From Chrysoperla carnea (taxonomy: Eukaryota > Arthropoda > Insecta > Neuroptera > Chrysopidae): a stretch of 64,000 bases of DNA. The position numbers and the translations under genes are program-made. The notes beneath the pieces were generated by a model, which did no database searches, was not told the origin of the DNA, and saw nothing but the letters and a program-made list of their open reading frames with translations. The DNA lies in contig NC_058342.1 in the NCBI RefSeq assembly GCF_905475395.1, forward strand, positions 34,368,140 to 34,432,139, given 5' to 3'. Below, one piece after another: positions 1 through 12,612 of this stretch; position 1 is the stretch's first letter; each line of letters opens with the position of its first letter.

Positions 1-427
1 CTACTGTTTCGATGTAAATACAGTTGTGTTGTCTGTATATCTTGGCGACATCAGCTAATTGAAAAGATTATTAACAAAAAATTTTTACGTACAATATTTT
101 GAACACTTATCAAAATAATAGTCATTTTCAGATCAATGACTTGGTCTAGATATATTTTGTTTTTTTTTTTTTTTGTGTTTCTTTTCTTAGCCGCCCACTA
201 TAAATAATATTTCTATGTAATCGAAAACTTTAAATAGAATATCATTCACATTCAAGTTTGAGGGAAAACAATTGACTTTCAATTTGAAAGTCGTTCCAAG
301 TATAAGAAAACTTCACCTCATTTTATCTACGAAACTAATTTATCGTCAAAATGAAAAATAGGGTAAAGCGAAAACCCAACAATATTAATTTTTCTTAAAT
401 AAAAAAAAAATTTACGATTTAAATTCA
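1..427. other. AT-rich DNA, nothing recognised
   Basis: I see no coding potential, RNA gene or clear repeat in this stretch. It is AT-rich with homopolymer runs, including a long T run near 160-175. Confidence 0.5.
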
Positions 428-590
428 TACTAGTCGACCCGTGCGGAAATCTGCAGTGGTTACCAAAAAGTGTGGTTATGTTTGAGGGTACAAAATATAA
501 ACAGTTTTATTAGGTATAGGCAATTTTTTAACAGATATTAGGACACAAATTGCATACTGAACAAAATTTTACCAAATTACCAAATTGGCG
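428..590 (+). repeat. Dispersed repeat, copy related to 7515-7660
   Basis: A CTCGACCCGTG-like head is followed by a tract sharing TATAGGCAATTTTnTTACAGAT and a later AATGAACAAA-like stretch with 7515-7660. This matches the degenerate ends of non-LTR-type elements seen elsewhere in the window. There is no coding capacity. Confidence 0.45.
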
Positions 591-899
591 CGACACATTT
601 TTAGACCGCGAATCCATTTTTCGTCATTAGCCAACAGGATAAGCTTTAAAAATGGCTAGAGAGATAAGATATAAGTAATCCAATGCATATCTCGTAAACT
701 GCTTTTCAAATCATTCAAATTTATGTCAGAAATCCAAAATTTATTTCAAAAATAATTTGTCAGATTGAAATCAAGTTTTTTAGAAATATTGAAAAAAATC
801 ATACTATTTACGTGTTCACGATTTAGATAAAATTTAATCTACAAGGTTAAGGTTGAACGGATGTTAAAAATTGTTTTAATTACGAGATAGTTGAGTTGA

Positions 900-1215
900 T
901 ACCGTTCCCTCTGAGAACCACGTACCTCTGAGATAATTTCTGTCGCTATCTTCGTGTTCAGCGACCTCAAGAGCGAGTTTGGACTGATTATATAACGAAT
1001 TTCCCGAAAACCAGGTACCTCGGAGACCAAATCTGTCACAATATTCGTGTTCGGCAACCATAAAAACTCCCGAGTAACGAGTTTGGACCGATAATAAAAC
1101 GAATTTCCCGAAAAATCCATAATACGACGGAAAACCGTTTACCCTTGACACCAGGTACCTCTGAGACCAATTCTATCGCAATATTCGTGTTCAGCAACCC
1201 CCAAAACTCCCGTGT
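900..1215. repeat. Minisatellite with GGTACCTCTGAG core (three copies)
   Basis: Three imperfect copies of a unit containing GGTACCTCTGAGACC, then an ATTCGTGTTCAGC-like stretch, lie near 919, 1012 and 1151. The same unit recurs in reverse orientation at 15410-15790. The 91-93 codon open frames across it follow the repeat and resemble no protein I know. Confidence 0.6.
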
Positions 1216-1309
1216 AAAATCATTTTTATCACTTTTAACCGAATTGTGAATTTAATACTAACCGTCAATTTAAAATGCAATAATAAAATGCATATTAGTT
1301 ATAAATAAT

Positions 1310-1601
1310 AATAATGGGGTTTAACCTCCGTTTCTCTGACATATACGCCTATAACAGAGGCCACCCACATCATTATTTGTTAATCTTTATTTATTTAATT
1401 ACAAACATATTTACAATTACATTTTGATGTGGGTGGAGTCGGTTACTACGTTCTTATCCAAGCGACGACAATGTGATCAATTTTGCACTCTCATTAATTA
1501 TAAATTGTTCACACTGCCGCTGCCTGGATTCGAACCCGCAACCTAAGTCTAAATGGACAAACAGACGCAGACAAACGCCTTAGACCGCTCGGCCGTTTAG
1601 A
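1310..1601 (-). mobile_element. tRNA-derived SINE
   Basis: On the minus strand, an A-box-like GGCCGAGCGG (1589-1598) precedes a perfect B box GGTTCGAATCC (1526-1536), as in type II (Leu/Ser-like) tRNAs. The T stem pairs poorly and no acceptor stem can be formed, so this is not a functional tRNA. The body continues to about 1310 and contains an 11-bp inverted repeat CCACCCACATC (1361-1371) / GATGTGGGTGG (1426-1436). A SINE with a tRNA-like pol III promoter is the simplest reading. Confidence 0.65.
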
Positions 1602-1639
1602 CTCTCATATTAATTATGCTAATTGCATATTTTTTAATT

Positions 1640-1712
1640 TCTTATAAATCAAACTAGGTCTCAAAATTTTCTGACGCTCTAACGAATCGAATGCCGAAAA
1701 CCGCATTCATAC
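1640..1712 (+). repeat. Dispersed repeat shared with 15800-15875
   Basis: A tract containing CTCTAACGAATCGAATGCCG occurs here and again near 15840 in the same orientation, next to the second minisatellite. The minisatellite and this block therefore probably belong to one older repeat unit. Confidence 0.5.
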
Positions 1713-2308
1713 CTTCGTTAAAGTTTAAATCTTTTCGATCTAGTTGCCGTTTAACCTTAAAAAATAACCCATAGAGTATTGTTTGTGAAAACATAATAAG
1801 GGTATAAAAATGATGGATTTACCCAAAAGATGTATGCCCCAAAAAAAAAAAAAACTAATTAATTTTTTTGTATGAATTATCTGCATAACGATATATTTTT
1901 GAGTTATGTCTGATGACATAACACCAGACCAGGGGTGCAACAATTATTAATATCATTTAATTTATCATACAATTATTACGTATAACTTAAAATTAAAAAA
2001 AAATTTAATTATATCGTTGACATATTCAATTCATTCATTATGTGAGGAATTTTTTGTTGGTTCCCAAACCTCCTCGACACCAAATCATACATTAATAAAA
2101 CCATATGGGATCTTTCAAATATCAGATCAAATTTCAAAATGTTCTAAATATTTTAGAAAGTATTATTTGTATTTTTTGTTTCTTGATTTTTTTTATTTGG
2201 CTTTAAAATATGACTTGGGATGTGTGACATGTCTCTTCAAAGGTGATTATCATTTAATAAATTTTAGATAAACAAATCATTTTTTTATTAATAAATAATT
2301 GAAATTAC
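1713..2308. other. AT-rich DNA, nothing recognised
   Basis: Short open frames (67 and 84 codons) are rich in Phe, Tyr and Ile, as expected from random AT-rich sequence. No homology or splice context supports a gene. Confidence 0.5.
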
Positions 2309-3418
2309 TTTTACTAGGGTTGTCTGTTCAAATTTTATACGATCCCTGTGAAATTTTTTTTTTTACATATCGTGGCCTGGACCCACGAATTTTCAAAACT
2401 ATTAAAGGTATCTTAAATTTGACCACAAATTTGAAAAGCATGTCCCTAATTGAGTAGGATTACATACTTTGTTAATCAAAATTGGCTATAATTTGGCCAT
2501 GATAGAGCAAAATTAAAATTTTTGAATTTTGATGACGTCACTATGTCCAAAAAATCCATTTTTTTGATATCATATGCAAATTTTATCCGATCTGAATGAA
2601 ATTTTTTTTGAAACCCACTAACTTTGGGCCAAGTATTTCATTTTTGATGTTAGTTTTTCGATAGCACTCATTTTTGAGCTAAATATCGGGAGCAGGACCC
2701 CCGAATATTCAAATCTATAAAAAGTAGGTTAAATTTGACCACAAATTTGAAAATTATGGGCCAAATTTAGTAGGATTCCATATTTTGTTTATTAAAATTG
2801 GATATAATTTGGATCTGCTAGAGGAAATTTAAATATTTGAATTTTGATGACGTCACTATGTTCAAAAATCGATTTTTTTGATAACACAGGCAAATTTTAT
2901 TCGATTTGAATGGAATTTTTTTTGAAATCCACTAATTTTGGGTCAAGCTTTTCATCTCTGATGTTAGTTTTACGCTACAACTCATATTTGTGGTAAATTT
3001 TGCAACCAGTGCTCCATAATCTTGAAACCTATTAAAGGTAGGTGAAATTTGACCAAAAATTTGAAAAGAATCACCCAAATTTAGTAGGATTACATACTTT
3101 GTTTATTAAAATTGGATTTAATTTGGATGTGATAGAGCAAAATCAAAATTTTTGAATTTTGATGACGTCACTACGTTCAAAAAATCGATTTTTTTGATAA
3201 TACAGGCAAATTTTATTCGATTTGAATGGAATTTTTTTTGAAATCCGCTAATTTTGGGTCAAGTTTTTCATTTTTGATGTTAATTTTTCAATACCACTCA
3301 TTTTTCTGGTAAATATCGGGACCAGGATCTTCGAATTTTCAAACCTATTGATGATAGGTTAAATTTGATCACGAATTCGAAAATTATGACTCAAATTTAG
3401 TAGGATTCCATACTAAAT
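2309..3418 (+). repeat. 315-bp satellite array, about 3.5 units
   Basis: The block GATGACGTCACTA recurs at 2531, 2846 and 3161, exactly 315 bp apart. Each monomer has conserved segments such as ATTTAGTAGGATT, TTTGACCA and GATAGAGCAAAAT. The palindrome TGACGTCA, the consensus CREB/ATF site, is present in each. The same satellite forms arrays at 10557-11477 and 36567-37657. There is no open frame of note. Confidence 0.9.
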
Positions 3419-5505
3419 TAACATCTTCCATAATTCTAGCATAATAAAGCCAAACAGCTTCCGTTATGGGTAAAAGTTTCCTGACTTAATTATGTAACTC
3501 AATAAAATATTGGGTGTCTACAAAATAATTATACGTGGAATCCTGTTTGTTTAAAATAATTGAAACATATTTTTTCAGTATACAAATAAAGAAAAAATTA
3601 TTTTGTATCCCATAAATCACTTTCAAATTTAATATTTTTTATTAACAATTAAATTTACACTCCAGTGGTAAACAGTTTATAGTCTAGACGCTTTGGGCCA
3701 AACTATTACACACTAATTGATCCATTAAATAACGTATCAATAACTTTTTCACACATAAAGCTTTTTCTTTAGCTCAGGAACATACAGTAAAAAAATTAAA
3801 GCTAAAAAAACCATGAAAAACGATCCTTTTTGGAGCACAATATTTAAAGGAAATTTTTACAAACTTTTAATAGAAAAATAAAATTTAACTTGTTGGTTTA
3901 GGGAAGAGAATGAAATAAAATACGATCAAGTGTGAAGCTCACACAAATAGTTCCGTAGCATCTCACAAGATTATTCTATGTACTCTATAAATACTTTTGT
4001 AAATGATACAAAAGAGGCCTTTAATTCCGCGGACGGAATTGGTTACGCCTTAACCAACTGATATGAGCCCTTAGCGACTGAATTAATTTAATTTATATTT
4101 ATATTTTAATATAATATTAATTATGACGATCGTAAAAGATTTAATAAAAATATTTTTGGTGCACCTCGAAAATAAAAAGTTAAATAAACGATTTCGTTGT
4201 TCTTATAAAATAAATTTTATGCATGTTTATCTTGAATAAGAACCCCGATGTGAGATTTATGATCGATTTTGACGACTCAATAAATTTATTATTAATTTGT
4301 GTCAAGTGAAACCAACCATTCAATTATTCGTATAAATATTACGATCAGAGTACGAAATTGGTCAAAATTTTCCAGTTTAGCAGCGGACCGATAAATTTTA
4401 GAGTGACTTTGTAAAACCACATTTTGAAAATAAACGATAATTATAATAACTGTTATTAAATTTTCACTATACAATCCATAGACTTATATGTCTATCCATA
4501 CAATTGCATTAATAAAGTAGTTTGTCTTTACTGCGGTAGCTTTTTGAAGTAAAACTCATATACGGGGCGATAATAACCCTTTTTTTCGTCGGGGACTAAA
4601 AACAGAAATTACAGATAAGTAACCAGATATTTCGACTTTTTACCGATTTCGTACCTTTTACGTAACATAGCTGTTTCATCAATACTTATTTCATCAAAAT
4701 CGTTTATCAATTACTGATGTGCCCCGCAGCTTTACGGATTTCAATAATTAATTTTCATTGAAAAGGCCACGTAGGGCTTCCATTAAGGATATCAGTTTTA
4801 GTTCATAGTTGAATGCAACTAATTTTTCTTGCATTAAGAGAGTTATTGCAGATTTCTACATTATCATAAATAATTGAAAATAACCCAAGTTATATTAAGA
4901 ACGAAAAGCAAGTATCCAAGAAAGTTCTTCGCCAAAAATTTATAGACTTCTCAAAAAATTAAATTAAATTAAAATCGACTTACGAGATTTTATTTGTACT
5001 TCATCAAACCAATTTAAAAACTACCGAACCATAAGTAGTAACAAATACACACACTCACTTTTTTTAAACAAATTTTATAAAAATTATTCAATTTTATAGA
5101 AATAACAATATTATTTCAAAAAAGCAATGAGACTTAGGATAAAGTCTAGACGCAGCCGAAGATTTAAATGATTTCAGGATACGATTTCAAATTATTAATA
5201 GAATCAATCAAAATCGAATGATGTAGAGTACATGAATTTATATGAAAAATTTGTGCATGGCTATCTGCTTACGAGCATGACGTCGAACCATTTGTACTTA
5301 CTTTTGTACCTTATAGATTCACTGAAAACAATTGGTATTCAATTATGAAGGGCTATACGTCATCATTCCTTATAGGCCCCATATAATACATCTGAAATGG
5401 TATGATGTGTAAGAAATGTTATTTCAACAAGATGACTCACCTGCGAGAAACTTTACGAAGAAGATACTGAGTTTTTTCCCAAAGTTTTTTTTATTCAATA
5501 AAATG
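3419..5505. other. AT-rich intergenic DNA, nothing recognised
   Basis: I found no gene, RNA or obvious repeat here. A 60-codon open frame (4292-4474, minus) has no recognisable domain. A short less AT-rich patch at about 4015-4080 is not interpretable. Confidence 0.5.
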
Positions 5506-5741
5506 AGTTGTGAGTTATCAGAAGAAGTTAAAGATAATAGAGATAATTTAAAGTAAAAACAAGGAAATTTTATATTATGTCATAATAAATATCTTGATCA
5601 AACCAAATGAAAGTAATGTACGCATATATTGGGTTGACTACTAAATCAGAAGTATGTCTTTTTTAAACTAATATTACAATTAATTCATAAAATATAGAGT
5701 TAAATTAGCTTTAATATTCAATTCTTTAAACAATAAAACGA
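5506..5741 (+). repeat. Duplicated block A with mariner-like inverted-repeat end
   Basis: About 235 bp match 12383-12612 in direct orientation at high identity with small indels. Inside, from 5627, TATTGGGTTGACTACTAAAT resembles the terminal inverted repeat of mariner elements. No transposase frame follows. Because the match also extends upstream of the mariner-like end, the duplicated unit is larger than that end. Confidence 0.6.
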
Positions 5742-6385
5742 GTCAATCATTCAAACCAGCAAAAAAATCGAAGCAAATCTGAGTTAAAAAGTAAGCACTA
5801 CATTTATAATGAACGAAGATGTGTCCCGTGACACCTTTCGTTCTTTTGTTTTAAATGCATCTCTTAGAGATGAAAAATTCCCGATTAAAATGGGTCAAAT
5901 ATAAAAGTACTGACTACAGGAAAAAACTTCTCATTGTCGTTGTTTTAAAGGGGTTTTACTGTACATAAATGTAAAGTTAAATCTAATATTTGAAACAATG
6001 TGAATATTTCCGTGGTAAATCTTTAAATGGATCAAACAATGTAAATAAGAGTAAAGCATCGTTATATAAGACGTTATAAGAGTGTTATGGACCACTTAAC
6101 GTGTGTATTTAATACTATTCTGACTCGACCGGATCCGACAATCTCTCACAGATCTGCTTGCTGTAGGTACAAATAAGTTGGATACTTATGCACTGACAAT
6201 GTTCAAACACTAGACTTTTAAAACGTCATTAACGTAAAATTAAGTCAAACAATTCATAAGTCATTTATTTCAAATCAAAAGTGGAAAAGTACCTACTCCT
6301 GTTGCTTACTTTGTCTTCTGCATTCTTCAACTTAAATTTAAGGTAGTTGGCGTGCAACAAGATTGTCAAACAGCTTTGGGTTGGT
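5742..6385. other. AT-rich DNA, nothing recognised
   Basis: No coding signal or structured repeat was found. A 77-codon minus-strand frame (6265-6498) overlaps the repeat that follows and is not a gene. Confidence 0.45.
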
Positions 6386-6650
6386 GTATAATTATACCAT
6401 GCATATATGTAATATGCCAGGTATACTAAGTTTAGTTCCAAGTTTGTAACGCTTAAAAATATTGATGCAACCAACAAATTTTTGGTAAAGGTGCTCAAAA
6501 AATCACCTAATTAATCCATTTCCGGCTGTCCGTCCTTCCGTCTTGTGAACACGATAGCTCAAAAACGAAAATAGATATCAAGATGAAATTTTTATAGCGT
6601 AGCCTTTTTTAGCGTAGCGTAGCCTGGAGCTCGTACATTCTTAATTTTGA
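6386..6650 (+). repeat. Dispersed repeat family T, copy 1
   Basis: It starts at a short palindromic TATACCATGCATATATG-like segment. The segments CAAGTTTGTAACGCTTAAAA and CACCTAATTAATCCATTTCC follow, then a GTCCGTC-rich tract and CACGATAGCTCAAAAACGAA. Other copies lie at 9025-9310 and 23270-23835 (both inverted), 33708-33835 and 59776-60070. No transposase is present, so a non-autonomous element is inferred. Confidence 0.75.
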
Positions 6651-6677
6651 AACTTTTAACAATTATGCAAGGATAAC

Positions 6678-7035
6678 CCTGATAAAAAAGTCCGATTAAA
6701 TTCCCTTTCAAATTTCCAATTCATTTCGACTGAACTCCAATTCAATCCAATAGAACCTAATATGAAATTTCCAATTCGATGCCATTCATGAATTGCAACC
6801 AATTGGAAATTTCCGATTAGTTCTGTTGGATTGAATCGGAGTTCAATCGAAATGAATTGGATATTTTTACCAATAAAACCCGATTCATTTCAATTAAATT
6901 TCAATTCAAAATATTCATTGATTTCAATTGGAATGAATCGGAATAAATCGAGACTTTTTTTACAATTGAATCCTGTTCATTCCGATTGGTTAAATTTGAA
7001 ATTTCCAATTCATAAATCGGATTTTTTTATCAAGG
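6678..7035. mobile_element. Foldback element, nested inverted repeats
   Basis: Outer ends match as inverted repeats (TGATAAAAAAGTCCGATT at 6680-6697; AATCGGATTTTTTTATCAAG at 7015-7034). An inner pair of about 43 bp lies at 6715-6757 and 6817-6860 with roughly 90% identity. Further AATTGGAATTTC-type units repeat inside. A non-autonomous foldback or MITE is the likely class. The 71-codon frame within it is an artefact of the repeats. Confidence 0.7.
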
Positions 7036-7514
7036 CACTGAGCTAGAGAACAGATGGCATGACAATCGAATCGATTATTTGGTAGAACATGGGTCTACAT
7101 AAATGAATTAAGTAGCAGATTGTTAAAACAAGTGGTTTAAAAATTAGTAAATACATCGCATCGTTTAAAATGAATAAGCGTCAAATGCTTTGCTTATTTG
7201 AATATTATTTTTAATAAATAATTCCAAGTAAATACATAAATATAATTGTAATAAAATTAAATAGACAAACTTATGTAAATGATCATAAGATGTTCGAACC
7301 GATGATCACTGTATCATAAGATTCAAAACAAATCACAACGAACGATTCATTACAATAAAAATGCATCGCTATCCCACTCATTTATTTAGCAAAATATTTT
7401 TAATACGGTCACTATGCCAAATTACCAAATTTTAACTTAAGTTGTTTGTTTACAATTTAATTAAAAAAAAACATTTACGAGATGATTTATTCGATCTATA
7501 ACAAGCTAATACAA
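7036..7514. other. AT-rich DNA, nothing recognised
   Basis: No coding signal or structured repeat was seen. Confidence 0.4.
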
Positions 7515-8110
7515 CTATAACAAGCTCGACCCGTGGTACCCGGAGATAGAACATGGAAGAAAAATAATAAAAAAGTGAGTAATTTATTTTCTTTTTATTT
7601 ATAGGCAATTTTATTACAGATATGACATTCAAATTACATAATGAACAAATTCAAATCCTAATATTATTACTCCAGCTTGCTTTTTTACTAGCTGCGATTA
7701 AAAGAGAGTGGTGTTTCCCGCGATTAAAAGTGATTTTGAGAGTTTTTCTGTTCCTTCTTGAGAAAAATATACTAAAAATTTATACTACGAACTTTTACAA
7801 AACCCTTTAAAAAGCAAAGTTCGCTAATGCAATCCCATAGAAACTGTGCATTTTTCCGTGAAAAAAATTAGCCTATGTCATTTTCTGACCCCTAAACTAC
7901 CACTATATATGCAAAAAATCATGTGGATCCTTTCATCTATGAAAAATTAAAACAAATCTATCCCGCGGGAACTATACATTTTACCGGCATAAAAAGCCTA
8001 AGTGTTATTCCAGACTATAATCTATCTCAAATTTCATCCAAATCCATTTGGTAGTTTTTCATGAAAGAGTAACGAACATCCACCCATCCATCCAAACTTT
8101 TACGATTATA
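7515..8110 (+). mobile_element. Degenerate non-LTR-type element 3' region
   Basis: The block contains, in order, AGCTCGACCCGTGG, TTAGCCTATGTCATTTTCTG, AAGTGTTATTCCAGACTATA, CAAATTTCATCCAAATCCAT and AAAGAGTAACGAACATCCA. This series is characteristic of the 3' regions of a widespread class of insect interspersed repeats, known to me as a recurrent pattern; I do not assign a clade. Shorter relatives lie at 26065-26300, 44275-44510 and 59448-59572. Confidence 0.6.
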
Positions 8111-9024
8111 ATATACATATATCAGTTATCATATATCAGATTAGACCTATGGAGGGTAGAGTTCAGGAGGACCATCTTGCATAGGGACCAAAGTAAAAAA
8201 GTATCCTGTTGAAAGCATTAAATAACAGTTATAGAATTGACCAGAATGGCGCTTGTATAGCAAAAGGAGTCTTATAAAAAATGTTTGAAAAATTTGTAAT
8301 AATATATACTTTCAACTTCTCTAATTTATTAAAAATAATACAAGCACTGATATTTAACATGGTGTTTCAACAATTAGCTCAGTCAATTATTTATTTTCAC
8401 TTGTTTTTTTAACAAAGATTTGATTTCTCTCGCCATTTTAAAAGTGTATATGCAGTTTTAAAAAATCCAACGTGTAAAATACAGCCCACGGTACACAGTG
8501 TAACAGTTATGTAGGTGAAACGAATGACTTATATGCATCAATTTTAGATATTCATTGAATAATAATGTACTACGTGCATTTATTCACGAAAGTTGTCAAT
8601 TATTCTATAAAAAAAACATTAAATTTTTGCAATTTTTTTGATTGACTGAATTAACAACATAACTTTAGTAAGGTTTGATGCTTGAATGCATTTTGTTACT
8701 ATTTTTATTCAAAATTATTATGTTATTCAATTAAGAAACTTAATTATTATTTCTTTCCCCGAAAATATAAACTTATTCACTATAACAAAGATCAACGGGG
8801 AGTAGGTGGAGGGGGGGAGGGTGTTCTAAAACGGTTTTATAACCTATGGAACACAATTTATGGAGTTTTGGAGATTTTGTTTCCCGCTACTTTCGGATCC
8901 TAGAGGCCCTCTTTTGTTCAAATGTGCTGAAATTTAGTATGCTGGTGCCCTCAAAATGTTTCAAGCAAAAGTATTTTATTTTTGGATAAGGAACATTTCT
9001 TACATTTAAACTTTTGTTCTATCT
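8111..9024. other. AT-rich DNA with one short shared repeat
   Basis: At 8355-8415 a tract (TTTCAACAATTAGCTCAGTC and onward) recurs at 60305-60360 in the peptidase gene's first intron. A G-rich run lies near 8800-8820. Otherwise nothing is recognised. Confidence 0.45.
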
Positions 9025-9310
9025 CTAACAGTTTACAAGACCCAATTGACCTATTTTGCTCATTTACGAACTCGACCTCACTTTTTACGCCCTGAGCACG
9101 CTATAAAAATTTCAGCTTGATATCTATTTTCGTTTTTGAGCTATCGTGTTCACAAGACGGGCGGACGGACAGCCGGAAATGGATTAATTAGGTGATTTTT
9201 TGAACACCTTTACCAATAATTTGTTGGTTGCATCAATATTCTTAAGCGTTACAAACTTGGGACTAAACTTAGTATACCTTCATATATATTACATATATAC
9301 ATAGTATAAA
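9025..9310 (-). repeat. Dispersed repeat family T, copy 2 (inverted)
   Basis: It carries the reverse complement of the 6386-6650 element, including the CACGATAGCTC, CACCTAATTAATCC and AACGCTTAAGAATATTG segments, and ends in an AT palindrome near 9290-9310. It also retains an internal part (9025-9110) lost in copy 1. Confidence 0.75.
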
Positions 9311-10556
9311 CATCTAAAGAGCAGGAAAAATGACCTTACTGATAGAGTTCGGTTGCTCACGACTTTTTTCTTTTCATTTGATAGCTTATCTCAATATTTT
9401 GTAATAATAAATAATAGTGTTTTTGTATTTATACAGAGAGTTTCTTTAAAGTTCAGCTTGAATTTACAAATTTGTATAGTCTGGGAAATAAAATGAAATT
9501 TGCAAAAAGTTAAAATTTATGTAAAATTATACTTAAATATTCTGATTTCTAGTCATAAAAGCACATTTTTCTTTTAAAATATTAAAATTAAAAATCGTAA
9601 TTTTTAAACTGTATATCACGTGACCTAAAACGCGGGCAAGCCTTGCTGTAATGTCATAGCGGTATGAGTCATAAACCATCAGTTAGTTCAGTGTAGACAA
9701 CTGGGTATAATATATCCATAGATAATAAGTATTTATATTTATTATAATCAGATGTCTATGAATATATCTGTCAAACTTATTTGTGTTATTTCGTATAGTG
9801 ATACCCATATTACGTCATCAAATTGGATGCTCGCGTTTTTGACAGTTTAAAAAAGGTTTAAAATTTAAGTTTTTAGCAAGAAAGTTTGTGTATTTGTTCG
9901 AAATTAATTTTTGGTGGCTTTTTATTAGCAAAATCAACATTTTGAAGTACTTTTTCAAAAATAGTAGAATACTCTATTGGCAGTAATAATCGATTTGTCG
10001 TACATATGTCGCGTTTTTATAAAAACGAGCTGTATATAATAAACAATTTTCTAAATGTGTATATATTTTGAAAATTAATAAAAAAAAAAATTAATTTTAT
10101 CTGAATGTCATTTCTTTGAATTTTAATAAACATTCTTAGAAGTTGATCTGGGATTTATTTTATACATTTATTTCCTTGACTTTCAACGAAGTTTCTAAGA
10201 AATTTATTCAAAAATTATTATTTTCTAATGAATCAAAATAGTAATTACAGTTGAAATTAATAATTATAAATACAGTTGAAATTCTTGTTTTAGAAAAAGT
10301 TGGATGATGTCGTTCTAAAAGAAAAATTCGTCATCATGATATTTTCTTGATAAAATTTTGATTACGTGATCTGAGCAATGTTCGTCAAATTATTCCAAAT
10401 CAATTAAATTATTAAATGGATTGACTAGTGTGACAATTTGTTGAACAACAAATTTCGCATACGTATTATACACTTGTACACTATAATTCAATCAAATTGA
10501 ATCAATCTGTAATTAAATCAATGTTTTCTCTTTGAATGTGATAGAACAAAAATTCA
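9311..10556. other. AT-rich intergenic DNA, nothing recognised
   Basis: No coding frame of 60 codons, RNA gene or clear repeat was seen. Confidence 0.5.
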
Positions 10557-11477
10557 ACTTTGAGTCAAGTTTTTCATTCTTGTTGTTAGTTTTTCGATAC
10601 CACTCATTTTTGTGGTAAATATCACGACCAGGACCCCCGAATTTTCAAATCTGTTAAAGGTATGTTAAATTTGACCAAAAGTTTGAAAACTATGACCCAA
10701 ATTTAGTAGGATTACATAGTTTGTTTATTAAAGTTGGATATAATTTGGACGTGATAGAGCAAAATTAAAATTTTTGGATTTTGATGACGTCACTATGTTC
10801 AAAAATCGATTTTTTTGATAACACTGGCAAATTTTATTCGATTTGAATGGAATTTTTTTTGAAATCCACTAATTTTGCGTCAAGCTTTTCATCTCTGATG
10901 TTAGTTATACGCTATCACTCATATTTGTGGTAAATATTGGGACCAGTGCTCTATAATCTTGAAACCTATTAAAGGGAGGTTATATTTGACCAAAAATTTG
11001 AAAAGTATGACTCAAATTTAGTAGGATTACATACTTTGTTTATTAAAATTGGATATAATTTGGATCTGCTAGAGCAAAATTAAAATTTTTGGATTTTGAT
11101 GACGTCACTATGTTCAAAAATTGATTTTTTTGATAACACAGGCAAATTTGATCCGATCTGAATGGAATTTTTTTTGAAATCCACTAATTTTGGATCAAGG
11201 TTTTCGTTTCTGATGTTAGTTTTACGCTACTATTCATATTTGTGGTAAATTTTGGGACCAGTGCTCCATAATCTTGAAACCTATTAAAGGTAGGTTAAAT
11301 TTGACCAAAAATTTGAAAAGTATGACCCAAATTTAGTAGGATTACATACTTTGTTTATCAAAATTGGGTAAAATTTGGATGTGATAGAGCAAAATTAAAA
11401 TTTTTGGATTTTGATGACGTCACTAAGTTTAAAAATTCAATTTTATGATAACACAGGCTAATTTGGTCCGATCTTAG
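10557..11477 (+). repeat. 315-bp satellite array, about 2.9 units
   Basis: GATGACGTCACTA recurs at 10783, 11098 and 11413, exactly 315 bp apart. Monomers match the arrays at 2309 and 36567. The last monomer carries the variant CACTAAGTTTAAAAA, which is also the last-monomer variant of the 36567-37657 array. All three monomers keep TGACGTCA. Confidence 0.9.
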
Positions 11478-12382
11478 AATTCTTTAAAAAATTATATTAT
11501 TCTGAACTTTCTGGAAAATCTTTTTATTTTCTAGATCGTTCTAAGTTCACTAGATTCTAGAACCTTCAAAAGGAAGCTAAAATTTAGTGAATTGATTTCA
11601 ATATTTTTGATAATATGTGTACAAATGTATAAAATTATTTGTAATAAATTATTGAAGCAAGCTAATAAAACAGCGAGTAGCTTGTAATGGCCTTCATTTC
11701 ATGTTATTACTGCGAATTATTTAATAAATAGTTAAGCAAAAGGTATACGTGCGAATTGTAGAGTATTCAACCACTATTCAATTCAATTCAACATAGATTC
11801 AGTCTGTCATAGATTTAACTACTTCAAATCATTCAACTAATCATTCATTCAAACTAAAAGCGACCGCTAATCATTAGCCTGCTGCCTCTCTTAACTCATA
11901 ACTTTCTATTTTTTTTTTAAATTACATCTATTTCAATTATATTTCAAAATCTTCACATATATACAGCATATGCAAGTCACAAATCATATGTTTTTTTTGT
12001 TTTTAATTTGAAAAGAGGAAATTATTGAACGCTATTGTGTATACTGTGATGTCACATCGAGTACGATTCATATCTTTACAATCAATAATAAATTACCGTT
12101 ATTTTAATATTTCATGCAAAATTTTTTCCGTAAATTAGTCCAGGTGCTGCATAGCGAAGTTTGCTATTTAAAGGGAAAATGGTTTTTGAAACTATGTTCC
12201 TTCTTGCACGTTACAATTTCCAAAACAACAATTTAAAACGACCCTTAAATCCGATGATGTGTTATCTAGGAAATTAAAATTTTGTAGTTGATTCAGCTTG
12301 CCACATATTTCGAGATTATTTTGAAAATAATTTACAATCTGTCAATTTATATTTTTGGTCCAAAGTTCATCCAAAAAAAATT
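11478..12382. other. AT-rich DNA, nothing recognised
   Basis: No coding signal or structured repeat was seen. Confidence 0.45.
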
Positions 12383-12612
12383 AGTTGTGAGTTATCAGAA
12401 GAAGTTAAAGATAATAGAGATAATTTAAAGTAAGAACAAGGAAACGTTATGTCATAACAATTATCTTGATCAAGCCCAATGAAGGTAATGTACGCACATA
12501 TTGGGTTGACTACTAAATCAGAAGTATGTCTTTTTTAAAACTAATATTACGATTAATTAATAAAGTATAGAGTTAAATTAGCTTTAATATTTAATTCTTT
12601 AAACAATAAAAC
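12383..12612 (+). repeat. Duplicated block B with mariner-like end
   Basis: Direct copy of 5506-5741. The mariner-like end begins near 12499. Indels include loss of about 8 bp around 12445 relative to the other copy. Confidence 0.6.

Noticed and set aside
839..1151. Two overlapping 91-93 codon minus-strand frames
   Set aside because: They follow the GGTACCTCTGAG minisatellite and have no protein-family resemblance.
1518..1601. A tRNA gene (Leu/Ser-like) on the minus strand
   Set aside because: A and B boxes are present but the T stem and acceptor stem do not pair and a long body follows; a SINE fits better.
2309..3418. CRISPR-like array of regular repeats
   Set aside because: Units are 315 bp without short repeat/variable spacer structure, and the host DNA is eukaryotic with introns.
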